Shown piece after piece: positions 43,933-56,500 of a stretch of 64,000 nucleotides of DNA. The stretch comes from Diprion similis (taxonomy: Eukaryota; Arthropoda; Insecta; Hymenoptera; Diprionidae). The number at the start of each line of letters is the position of its first letter. The stretch's first letter is position 1. The stretch is taken from the NCBI RefSeq assembly GCF_021155765.1, contig NC_060112.1, forward strand, positions 6,758,001 to 6,822,000. The letters are read 5' to 3'. The notes beneath the pieces are model-generated. The model worked only from the letters and a program-made list of their open reading frames with translations, was not told the DNA's origin and did not search any database. A program made the position numbers and the translations under genes.

Positions 43933-45180
43933 TCATTTTTCGTTAACAATATGTTCGGGTACAACTTTAGCCACTTTGCGAAATTCTTTGTTTAGAGTCT
44001 CAGGACACTGCATTTCCGTCCAACTTACAGGCACCATTGGTACACCTGTATAAAAAAAAACAAAGAATTTTCCACGTTAACGCTGTATTCAAGAAAATTC
44101 ATCGATTCCAAATAGTGATGTTGTTTTCCTCAGAAAATGTTCTCAATCCGATCTTAAAAAGTACAATAAATCTTGCTTTTCGAGTCTAAGGGGGTAATTT
44201 CTCCAAATTATTTCACTTTGTTAAACGAAGTGTGAATGGTAAAACAAAAATTAAAACTTGTATTGTGTTGATTTTTTGTTTTACATATCTTCAAACTGCT
44301 AGCTGAGACTTATTGAATATTCTATAGTCTAATGTATTCTTTGAATATTTCTACTGTCATAAAAAAGAAACAATTCTTCTTGCCTTCTTCGCTGTGGGCG
44401 ATAACAACTCCCAATTCGTTCTCGGCAGTGGAAAGTTGATAAGTATGAACTTCGGTGAGAGGTAGCTAAATTTTGCATCAGAAAAATATCAAGCTATGAA
44501 ACTGCTGTATTAATAATAACAAACGGTACAGGGAATTTTTTTAAGAAAAAGGATACAACTCTTGCCAGAATGATATCTCCTGGTTTAAAAGATTTGTACA
44601 TTTCAGTCTTATCTTTTTCTGTAGCCCTGACATCTTCCTTTCTCAAAATTCCTCTGTAAGGTCTGGTTAAAACCACATCTCCGATGCATTTTATAACGCA
44701 TTTGCAAAACCTTTGATTAACGACCATTACCTCGGCCGTTACGATGTCTCCAGGAGCCGGAACAATACTTTGTTCTCTTATGCTCCGCACCTCGACTGTG
44801 TTCGTCTATTGATAATAGAAATTGAAAAATGATGTTCAACCTGAAAGCGAGTGACCGTGAAATGTCTTAAAACTTATCGTACATGTTCGTCTTTGACCAA
44901 GTTCACCACTCCCGCCAATTTTGAATAAATGTATCCGTGCTGCTCGTAAGTTCCCGGTCCTGGAATATTTACTTTGTCCGACAAACAGAGCCTCTGACCT
45001 GGGTTGCAATAAAAATTTATCATGAGTCTTAACCACGTGTTAGTTGCATATAAACAAAACATAAGTGAGGTTAGGATGGGCCAATTCATGTGGACGTTTT
45101 TGCGCAGGAATATTTATCGATTTCGTTATTCATTCATCTTTACCTGGAACACATACTATCGGCTCGTTTATTGCGTCCAT
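43933..45180 (-). CDS. EXOSC1: Exosome complex component CSL4 (EXOSC1)
   Basis: Five exons (complement of 45144-45180, 44883-44998, 44557-44805, 44384-44465, 43933-44045) join in phase to 198 residues, against 195 in human. CSL4 is one of the three S1-domain cap proteins of the RNA exosome. The N-terminal domain shows VPGQRLCL and PGPGTYEQHGYIYSKLAG. The S1 domain runs from PAPGDIVTAEV through YRGILRKEDVRATEKDK and YKSFKPGDIILARV. The C-terminus has LSTAENELGVVIAHSEEG and SW.EMQCP. Intron 3 (44466-44556) has a perfect U12 donor. The last intron needs a GC donor at 44383. The donor after exon 2 (GTACGA) is weak. Convergent with STX8; same strand as the ABCH gene downstream. Confidence 0.95.
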
Positions 45181-46716
45181 TTCAATTTTGAATCGAGGTA
45201 AATATATTATTATTTTTCAAATTGCGATACAAGTTGACCTGATGTGGTAACAACGGCGATAACATTTGGAGCACATTTGGAGTTAGGATAGGTTATGTTG
45301 TCATATTGAGGTTGAATTGTAAACAGAATTTTGTCAGCCTCGAAATCGCAAGTGATCGATTAATCGATATGATTTAAATGTAAATCATCGTCACAATCAA
45401 TTACTTGGAACGTTGACTAAGTTCAGTCAACTCTTGGAATACCGCAGAAAAGGAGTAAAGTAATTAGTTTCTGATAACTGGATGACAATGTTAAAGTTGA
45501 AAGTTATTAACGGTTCAAAAGTTTCGCCAGCTCGTTCATTTCTGCAAATTTAAGACATTTCCGTCATCACTGTTCGAATTTCTAACGATATAAAATTATT
45601 ATATTTTATAAATCTCGCAAGATGTTAACCGATTTCGAGTAATCGCTTATCAAATTTGTTCAAGATTCGTTGCCATTGGAAAAAATTATCAGTATTTCAA
45701 AATTTTAAATAACTTCCCCGCCATTTTGTACAACCAGAAGTGCGCGGTAAGTTGAAAAGATTTCGCGTATTACTTCAGACCGCTCGATGCTTTTCTGTTA
45801 TTTGAAATTTATGTTGATTGTGCTATAGCAGCAAATCGCATAACTGATGCATAATATTTAAATGACAGTTTATTCGCCTCAACGGTACAATATTGCCTAA
45901 TTATAAAATATACATATTAATTTACATATTTCTACTTACAAATTGAAAGTCTTAGGCTACAAAAACTATTGAATTGAACTAAAAGAAAGTCACATTTAAC
46001 AAGTAATGATACAATCATAGAAGTCATTGTTTGAAAAAAATTTATACAACGGATTATAGTAGTATCTCAGATACTTACTTTCAAACCCATTATTATGATT
46101 ATATAATTAAATGCATTCTTCATTGCACATGGTTATATTATACAGAATATAAGCTCGATTCCAGGAGCCGATATAGCTCACTAGTACATGTAATACGTGT
46201 AGTATAATAGTATCTATTTAATTGCGTTACAATATACAGTTTTTTTTTTTTTTTGTTGAATTACATATAACTATATTATTCGCACATGTTGGAACAACAT
46301 CGTCACGTATATATAGATGCGCTGAATACTTTCTTTTCTACATATCAAACAAAAATGAATATACGTATATATAAAACTTATTGAATCAACTGTACACATG
46401 TGATATCCTATAAATAATTAACCAGCTATATTAGTAAATCACATAATTTATACAATAATCGATTTATCGAAAATATCTTTTAAATCGCATAGCCGATATA
46501 TGCTGCCGCGAAGAAAAATTAAATAATAGCAAATCGAAGTTGATGTAAAAAGAGAAGATAGAAATAGAGATAACAATTTGCATGATTCAAATAAACGTTT
46601 TAATCTTTTCGACGCTCGTAGATGAGACGATTATTTATCGTCTAGCACTAGCTTTAAACAAAGTACAATGAGGGTGGGGTGCGATGAGGAGGATCGCAAT
46701 TGATTTATCTATACAA
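45181..46716. other. EXOSC1 5' flank and ABCH 3' flank
   Basis: Both neighbours are on the minus strand. The half near 45,200-45,800 should hold the EXOSC1 promoter; CCGCCATTTTG at 45,718-45,728 resembles a YY1/Pho site. The rest is AT-rich and probably ABCH 3' UTR. No coding exon is seen. Confidence 0.5.
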
Positions 46717-49700
46717 TTAACCCTTCTTGAATTTAATCAGCAATATCGATAACGTGAGGAATATTATTATCCACAGGAAAGTGGCGATGAAACCGTCGTA
46801 AACGGCTGGCTGGGATATGGACCATCCTTTACCGAGCATCGCCCTGATCGACTCTGTGCTCTTCGTCAACGGCAGGATAAAGCTGATGTATCTAAGGACA
46901 GGATTCATCCCCTCGACTGGCCAAATGATTCCACAGAGCATGACGATTGGCAGAAAAGAACCCATCGCCATGTAAGTTGCGCTTCGTTCGTTGTCGCAGG
47001 CGCAGGCAACCACGAAACCTGCGGATATCAATTATGTCGGTCAGCGGTTACTCGCTCAATTATGTCTCTTTGAAAGTTCAATCAATACTGTGAGATTAAT
47101 TACCGAAACACATTCCACAGAGACCCGTCAACACCGTCAGAGCCGTCACCCAAGCGATGCTGCCATGACATGTCAGCTTGAATACCGCAAACGAAAAGAC
47201 TAGGACCATCAATGTTTGACCGCACATAACAACGAACTGGGTCACCACCTGGCCGAACAAAATCTCCGTACCGCTGATACCTACGAATACGAAAATGGAT
47301 GAAATTAAAAAACGGTATGTCATTACAGATGAAAATGAAGAACATTACGGATTGTGAACTCATTTTAAGATAGTATATTTTGTCTTATCGCAATATTCAA
47401 AAGCAGGGGGATTGTGTGCTCAGAGGTTTTTTTTTTTTTTGAAATTGGACGAATATTTTTACACTTTTATTTACTCACCGGAAACTAAACTTCTTTCCAT
47501 TAAACCTTCGTTCCTTTCAAGTAGCAGCGCTCCGGACGTCAAAGCAACGGAAAGGAAGAAAATGATCCTGAAAAATTAAATGAAAATGTTAACAGATCCG
47601 ATCACCAGTCGTATTGTCCTTAGTTTTTTTTTTTTTTCAAATGTGAAATCTTGACCGGTCATGAATGTTTTCATTTAAAATCCGTGATCTAGGGGGAAAT
47701 TACTTAATCTGTAAAATGTTATTTCTTCTCTTTTTAACATAACTTACGTCAATATAATTCCGGGTGCGGCAAAGTCCGTGAAGTTGGGTTCCTTGGGTCC
47801 ATAAATCGGCGTACGGAACTGAAGAAGAATAATGACATTCAAATTCCACGGTACATACATATTTTTTTTTGTCATAAATATTACATCTGGCTTTCTAAGT
47901 TGAATGATTTTTATATATTGTATATACTTACATCCATCGGAATGCTGGTAGCTTTTTCGCTGTAGTCGCAATCGCGCGAAACATTTTTAGCGAAGTCCAT
48001 AAAAGCGTACAGCAGATCCCTTTGAAGTAGCTGCCCGATTTGCTGATCTATGAAACAAATTATAGATTAGAATGCTGATTTCGTGATCGATTAAGGAATT
48101 TAATAATTGTCAGATCAAGAATAACGTGCGCCTCAATCGGTTTTACAGTCCCATCGACAGTCGAAATTTTGTTGTTTTTGTTAAAATTATTAAAAATCTA
48201 TTCTACTCAAATGTTATTCAGATGAAAGTCGTAATTCACTAACTCGACATGTCCATCGTGACATCGACGTCCGAATACTGGATGCTCCATTCGTCGGCAT
48301 CTCTGCCATTGTCCATCCGATCGACAAGAGACTTGGAGTAATTTGAAGGGAAGTTTAAGACAGCCCATGCCCATCCCTTCTTTACCGCATATTTTGCATC
48401 CTCGTCGGTTTTGTACGGAACAAGATCGACTTTTCTCTCTTTTAAATGCTCCATGTACCGACAGCTTAGTAACGTCCTGTCACATCCAGCGTAAACCGTG
48501 CAAGGATCCAGTGAATTGTTCAGCTCGTTGTTTACCACAGCGAGTTTAAGTCCGACCGGATCTCTTCCGATCGATAAGCAAAACAGAATTATTTGCACTA
48601 CTGGCAATCCAATTACGAACGCCATTACGCTGAAAAATGAATGAAAGAAACAAGTTATAAAATAGACTCATGTCAGTAACGATATGTATTCTTTTTTGCT
48701 TTTGTTTCAGGGATATTGTCAAGATACCGAGTGGATAATGCTCACCCGAAATTTCGCCACATCCATAGAAAGTTCTTCCATATCAGAGCTTTCATATGGC
48801 AAGGATCCAGCATCTTGAATGACGACTTCGACCCCTTTTCCTCGGGTGGCAGATCGGGAACCTTAAATGTTGTAAACGCTTGTCAGGTATGCAGATTCGC
48901 TTGTACATCGCCTAGTTTTCACGTCTTTGACGACACCGTCGTATTGACTCGGAAGTTTTGAAAAATCATTTTAGAATTGTACTCACTATTTCGTCGTCGG
49001 TTGGGGTTATCGCAATGCTTCTTCGTCGACTCGATATACTAACATTGTCACCAAACTCTCCGCTCATCTCGTCGTCTATGTTCTGAAATACAGAATAATC
49101 AATTGTATTTTACCCCTGCAATGAGTTCCAGTAGAAAAAGAGTGAATTTTAAGAATTTTAACGTACAAAAATTTACAGAAATCTGCAAATTATGTACTTA
49201 GCTTGCGATATTTCGCATTGAGTCTTACAAATGACATCGGAATCTATTCAATCTCGTTGGATATGATAACAGAGTCAGAGAACTTTTGTACGATGTCAAG
49301 AAACTTTAGAAAATATTTACAGTTGCATTATTAAAAATTCTACGAAATCGGCTGTTCATTGAACTGTCTTTGAATTTTTCAACCATTACTAATGATTTAA
49401 ACTCCTTGTTGATCATTTTTCTTGAGCTTGTTCAATTTTGCAAAAGTATTGCGAATCACGATGTGTATAGGTACAATGTATAATAGTAAGAAGTCTGGGA
49501 GAAATCATCATTGCGATCAGGGAAACAGCGAAGAGTTTAGAAATTCTCAAAACCAACATGACATAACAACGCAATAACGGTTTTTATTTTCACCCACCAC
49601 TTCAGGAGGAACGCCGATGACGCTACTGAGGATGCTGCTCCTTCTTCTCAGTCCCATGTTCTGCCTGCGGCTTAACTTGAGGAAAACCTCCTCGAGGGTG

Positions 49701-52700
49701 TCGAGCCTGTGCATGGCCATTAGTCTGGTGGGCGATTCTTCGGCGAGGAACTTCCCCCCCCTCATTAAACCGATGATGCTGGCCTGCCTCGTCTCCTCTA
49801 TATAGTGAGTAGTTATTATCACAGTTCTGTTCCCGTCTTTAGTTATGTGCACCAGGTGGTCCCAGATGCTCTGCCGCAGCACCGGGTCCACACCGACCGT
49901 CGGCTCGTCCAGGATCAGCAACTCTGGATCTGGAAGAAGCGCCGCTGCGAACGAGACTCGCCTCTGCTGGCCTCCCGACAAGCTCTTTACGAAACGATCT
50001 TCTCCCGGTAGCTGGAGCAGCTGAAATATCGTTTGAGAATGAGATATAATCGGTTTATTGAGGTTTTTTAGGGGGAAGATGGACCGACGAATGGACACTC
50101 ACCTTGATCAGGAATTCGAGCTTCTCGTCAACCTGCTGAGTCGTCATGCCTGCGCACCAGCCGAAGAAGATGAACGTTTCCCGTATTGAGAATTCGCCGT
50201 ACAGTGCTAGCTCCTGCGGCATGTATCCTACCCGAGGGCCCGGAACTCCGGATCCCTTGGAGCCAGGACGACCGCCCAGCACCCATATTTCACCGGAGTT
50301 TAACCGTCGTCTGCCGACGATGCAGGAAAGCAACGTCGTCTTTCCACATCCGCTCGCGCCGAGCAATCCATAGCTGTTTAGAACATAAGTGAAGGTCATT
50401 ATTTGAAAAGGATCAGAAATTAGAAGGGAGAGTAATACCAAATTTTCAATTACCCCTTCCTATTTTGCACAATTTTTAGCTTATTGTGAAAGCTGGAATA
50501 CATAGAAAGTTTAATATGTAGGAAAGTGAAGTATAGAAAGTCAATATAGAATCGTTAGAATTCTGCACAGGAAAATTGTAACAGAATAAATTTCACATGA
50601 GCGTTTTTTGAAAATTTAATAATTTTACTCTTCTACTTTTTCTAATCTTCTACACTTTTGTTCCCAGCCCATTTTCTCACCGTTTACTTCATTTTTTAGA
50701 TTAATACAACTGTACAAAGCGATGAACATAAGAGGCAATGCTTCGGCAAAGTGACTTTCGCAGACTTTTCTGCAAGCAATCCAACCCGAAGTTGCCTAAT
50801 TTTGGATCGCCGGCTCTTCACACAAATACCTGATCAACTGACATGTGAATTTGACAGGTAATATTTAGTGCAATTAATATTTTTCAGGCGGTAAGATTCA
50901 TTTTAGAATCACATTGATAACTTTGGATGTTCAACTTGACTTTTGACCAGCTTCAATTTCCATTCTCTGCTTTTGCTTTTCGTTTCGCAATCAACTATAG
51001 TCCCGACTTATTTAAATTTCTGATTATATTAAATTTTACACATAATTGTGAATTCTTAAAGATTTAATGTTTCCGTGACGTATGAATTTACATTATACAT
51101 ACATCAATACGAGATTTTATTAAATTCGTATATTTTATAGATAAGTAGAGAAGGAAAATATTCCTGCTGTACTTATAAGCCACCAAAATGGATGATGATG
51201 TTTTTACAATTACGTTTATACTACACTTCGTACCTGGGTAGGATTGGGAAGCTGCCAAGGTTATTTTGTACGAAAGGGTAATAAATATTTAGATACATCC
51301 AAGGTTCGAGTCGCTAATATGTAAAGGCGGTATTGAAACTGCGTTACGCGCTCTAGCTTGTGTGATATAATAAACGCGGCTCCGATCATACGCGTGGCAC
51401 ACACACACCTTGATGTTCTAACAAGGCTCCAAAGTACCTGTTGAATACTTGAACTTGCTTACGTATCCGGAAAAAAATAATCAATGTATGACTCGGATGT
51501 ATTGTAGACAGCAAATTACAAGATCAAGTTTACTTCAATATTAATTTTTGCAAATTACAAATTCCATATTTACTGTTTATTATACCTATAATGGATATTT
51601 TATTGCGTATATAAGAAATTTAAACGTCCATATATGGATATGTAATCGCTTAAACCGTTTAGCTTGCAGATACGGAAGTATTCCGTCCCAATTTATCGTT
51701 TCACGCTATAATCATGGTCGCTCTTTGTTTTGGTTCTTAGTTTTTGTTTTTGCTTACTTTGCTTGTCGTATTTCGCGCGCGCGTTTGTATGAGAATATTT
51801 ACTGCAATGCAAGAGCTGCGGGTTCAAACCGTCAAGTATGCAAAGTCAATCCGGAGGTTTTTACTTTATTAATTACGAATCCGTTGACGTCAATCGCATG
51901 GTTTGAGACCGCGTTTTAATGTGTAAATGTATTTGAGAAAAAAACTGGGAAAAATAAAAGAAACTCAACGAAGATGAAGCAAGAAAGATATACTTGAGAT
52001 ATGAGCTTTGTGTTTGTCTCAAGGATGCATATTATATGCATAAGCTGAAGTACAGCCACAGAGATTGAAGATCATGGTGGAGATTAGATCGGTAATAAGG
52101 ACAGCTTATTTTTGTGTCATTACATCCATATGCCCTCTAACATTAGGCTAACAATAAGAAACCGAAGAAGAATATGAAGAAAACATTGGAGAAAAAAACT
52201 ATGAAAATTACAGTCATTGTCAGGGTGAGAGAAATCCCACGTGTATATTGATTATACATGTGTGAATGTGTGTAAGCTTGCGCAAGTGAGATTCTGAGAG
52301 CCTTTGGCTAGGTCGGAAAGTTACGGAGGTACTATAGGTGAGGCTGTTGTCAGGCTTTGGACCCGGTTGGTCATCCATACTCCGAGGTCCGTGGGTCAGT
52401 ACTTAACGAGCAAAAACGTTTCTGCATAATTATAACACGAGACTATGTCCTTCGTTGAGTGTTAATATGTTATCTGTAGCTGTACCTCGCAGTCAGATCA
52501 CATTACTGCCACAATTCTATTCAAGCGTGGTGGGCGATGTACTTAATACCCGTATCGTATCACGATGTCAAAAATTTTTATGCTATGCTAATTGAAACGG
52601 CGATTGGAAAACTATACAAAGATCTTTGAAATTTCAAAATTTGATTTGTAAATTAATTGGAAACTAAAGTTTAATATCGCTGGTGTAGTTGCTGGTAATA

Positions 52701-53554
52701 CGTATTTTACTTAGGCGAACGCATAGCAGGTAAAATATCTCTGTAACGCTTCTGTTTCGTAGAATCGTGTAATATTTAGCGCATCTTACGTAGGCGTGAA
52801 TTTCGTAATATAGATTCTCTGCTCTTTTCACAATATACGTATGAAACTTTCATTTTTCAAGACAAATATTTAGCGCGATGTTGCCGATTCCTGCAGAAAA
52901 TCGAACGTTTCCTTTTATAGTCGATACATCTTGCAACATCGTTTTTGAATAGCCTGTCAATATGTTTATCGAATTTTGTTTTAATGCTAGCGGGGTCACG
53001 ACGCTTCCAAGATTCTACATTTCTTACACTCGGAAATTCGGTGCTAAATATCCATCACAATTCTATACTATAGTTCATTCAATTTTTTCTCTTTAAAACA
53101 ATCATAATAGTGGTAAAATTCAATTCTAGTGATATTCTGTTTGTCACTAGTTTCGTTTCTAGTGTAAAATCCCAACGAAATTCCCTGCTATGGATCAACC
53201 GAACAAAAATATTATTTTTGTGTTTCTTCTTCAAATTCTACTGTTGGAATTATAAAATTATGTGTGAAGATATTGAGAATTGATTTTTAGGCATACAATG
53301 AATTATAAATATAGGTATTTTTACAATAATTTTTTGTTTTTTACTAACATCGATCCCTTCGGCACAGTCATGTTTAGCCCGTCCAAAATGACGTTCGGAT
53401 TCTTTTTTGGACCGTATTTTTTGCACGCCCTTCTCACGCATATCGCCTGCCTTCGTCTCGTAGCGACTGTTGATGTCTGTGGTTGAAATTGGGCTCTACG
53501 TGTTTTTAGTTCAAGCGAAGCGTTTGTTCCCCCTGCACCTCCGGCTATGTCCAT
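46717..53554 (-). CDS. ABC transporter, subfamily H half-transporter
   Basis: Eleven coding exons (complement of 53349-53554, 50103-50373, 49598-50020, 48987-49082, 48746-48861, 48244-48629, 47932-48047, 47748-47818, 47479-47567, 47104-47280, 46717-47018) join in phase to 750 residues. The nucleotide-binding domain comes first: Walker A GASGCGKT (74-81), signature LSGGQ (173-177), Walker B LLILDEP (193-199), H-loop His 231. A charged linker rich in Ser/Arg/Asp follows, then an ABC2-type membrane domain with about six helices, one before and five after a large extracellular loop (48244-48629) with paired cysteines. NBD-first order and the VGYMPQELALYGEFSIRET stretch fit arthropod ABCH proteins such as Drosophila CG9990 (snustorr), which move barrier lipids for cuticle. 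The start at 53554 follows an acceptor-like TTTCAG, so an upstream coding exon is possible. The first intron is 3 kb. Confidence 0.93.
50374..53348 (-). other. Large first coding intron of the ABCH gene
   Basis: A 2975-base intron with GTTAGT donor and CTAAACAG acceptor, splitting the codon just before Walker A. AT-rich; open frames within (for example 51548-51919 on the plus strand) have no recognisable domain. No foldback element or exon was recognised. Confidence 0.75.
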
Positions 53555-56500
53555 GATGCTTGCTGTCTGAAACGAAAAAACAAAAACAGCTTGATTAAGA
53601 TATTTTTCCTACGCTATACAGATATGTATAATAAGCCGATGTATGGGTTATTCGTGGCAATCATATTGTCGGTTGATTGGCATCTGCACTGGTTTTTGAA
53701 AAGCAATATTCAGTTTGCGTCAAGTATCGAAATACTTGCACGTGTATTGAAAAGCGATAAAAAGTTTCAGTTTTTACATAGCTACTAGAAAATTGTTATA
53801 AAAAATCGGTATCGTTTCAATATTAATCTATTATTAACGGTTGAAATAATTATTGCTAGTTGGATAATTAGTAACAATTTAAGGCGAATTTTATACTTGT
53901 TGATACTACATCCTGGTTACTGAATATATAACAAGATCTTGAAACCGATTTACCGCTGCGCCAATATCAAATCATCGCGATATTGGAAAATAAAATATCG
54001 TACAAACCACATTCTTTGGTGATGGATAAAAAAAAAAATAAAACAAATGAAAAACTCCAAGCAGAACTAGAAATTTTTCTCCATATAGTCTACTGCATAT
54101 ATTTGTCTTTGCGTGTAGAGTCTGAGTTATTTTAAGCGAATATTTCAAACATATTTATATACATAAGTATATACCATGTAGTTACGAAGTATGTGTTCAC
54201 CTACAAGATACATATGTAAATTAATACATATGTACCTACATTATACGTAGGTCGCCACGTCAGAATTCTTGAAATCATTACCACAGCTAAGAGCTCTCAG
54301 CTCCGGGCAAACAAGTCTTGCCATAAGCTATACGACGATCCATGCTATGTATATTATAGGAATATTATGGAGTCGCGACTGCTGTTTACTAAAAATTTTC
54401 GAATCCCTATTTTCTGCCGGGTGATGAAACATTCCTTTGCGATTGTGTTGTTATAGGTATATTATCGGTAGACGTGGCCGTTTGGTTAAATCAGGTTTCG
54501 TTCTTTCCGTTTCCTTCGTGTTTCTTCGAAATAAAGAATTTTTATCCAGCATTTTTCTTTTTTCGTTACTACGTTAAACGAAGAAAGATTAAACCGTGTT
54601 AAAAATGAATTTATTGTCATATCTGCCAGTCCGAAATTATCAACAAAACTTATTTTATCAAGCAAAAATCAATCCGAATCAATCCGTGAGAAATATTCGT
54701 GAATTAAATTGAGTTAAAAATAAAACAAACTAGTCGAAAACGATAAAAGTGCTAATTTTCGAAACGTTCTAAACCCTTTTCGAGGTACATTTTTATGAAA
54801 GAATGGAATATCAATTAATAGATACGGAATTTCGTTACAATCCAAACATGGAAAAAAAAATGGAAAGATACCAAATCGGTTCATACATATCGGAAACAAT
54901 AGAACGATTAAATCTGATTAATTTTCATGTTATGCGATCCGTTTGCTTGTAAAATTCGGTTTGGTGGACATCAAAACAAGTCTCATTTAATACGCTTGAA
55001 TTTTTTTCCGTTCACTGGATGCAGTATCGAGAAATTCAATTACTGCAGAGTATAATTTATTTATGTACGATCATAATAATCGTTCTGTTATATGCACAAC
55101 GACTAAGAAATCTTTTCACCTTCGGTCATCATTGCCGCAGGATTTAAAATTTTTTCAAATCGATGCTTTATAGCACGATGATTGTCGCTAATTTACACGT
55201 GTTGTTTTAGAACGATATCTTCAAGTCATGCTCAAGCAATTTATACTGCTGAGTCACTCTTACATATTACGCGAATCACTTAAACTTAGTCTTTTGAACT
55301 GATTTAGGTATTGAAAATTCGAAATGACGTTAACCAATTAAATCGTGGACTCAATTTCAGTTGTGTATCAGACTGTTAATGGTGAGAGGAAAATTTTCAA
55401 TTTTCGTTACTATATGAGCAGTAGTTGTTAATTTACAGAAAAAAAAAAAAAAATCGTATCGTTAACCATAATCGGAGTAAGTAGTTACTTGTACCACATT
55501 TTCATTGAATTCTTACAACGTTTCATCGCTTATCCAAATATAATATTAAAACGAAACCCGTTTTATTTGTAGAAGTTTTTATTAAGTATGGTGAATGAAA
55601 TTTTTTTTCAACGTTGAATTTTAAATTTCAAATCCGTCGTCGAAATCTCTTAAATTAGAAATCATTTGATGTGAAATGCAACATGTCGATATAAGCGTAT
55701 GTGTAATAATTTATACATCCTTGAAAGTTATAATTCAAAGACAATTTTTCGTATCACCCACCGAGACGGAATAATATTATATAGTAAATATATGCATAAC
55801 TGATATATAACAATTAAAATAGCGTGCGCAAGAAAAAACTGCACGTTTGAATAAAAAATCGCGATTCTCAAACGAAGAAAGACAAAAAAGATCGAAAGAA
55901 ATCAATAATAAAAAATGAAACACGTCGCCACCGTGTGATACAATTTATTGTTTTTATTTTCACACCTTTCTGTTTAACTTTCAAGGTGTTTTTGTGTAAT
56001 ATATTATTATTCTTCTTATATATATATATATTATACATCTACCCGTAAGGATATCTCGCACGGTTTATTACTACACTTCATACACACCTCGCGATATATC
56101 GTAACCCATACATTAATATCATGTATTTATATAATACAAATGTACGTGTGTATGTGTGTACGTTCAACATCGCAAAATCCTGGTATTTCCTACTTCTGAA
56201 AGTTCTGTAACGTGTGTTCCCGTACTTCCCAATTTGTAATTCGAACTACCGGTGAAACCTGCTGATTATTTATTACACTATATATTTTACACACACACAT
56301 ATAATATATTTTGTTAATAATTAGTTCACGGCGTAATGATGATGCCTATGCATTTATACGGTTTGGTGTAGTATAATTTGAACATTCATACAGTACATAC
56401 TTAAATATGTACTTGCTTGTGTACGTGTATGCGTATTGTGAAACAAGAGTTGTACGTAATATACCTATATCGTTACGTACGCACCTCTCTCATTTTTAGG

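Noticed and set aside
51548-51919. 123-residue plus-strand frame in the ABCH intron
   Set aside because: AT-driven composition, no domain, no splice sites in support.
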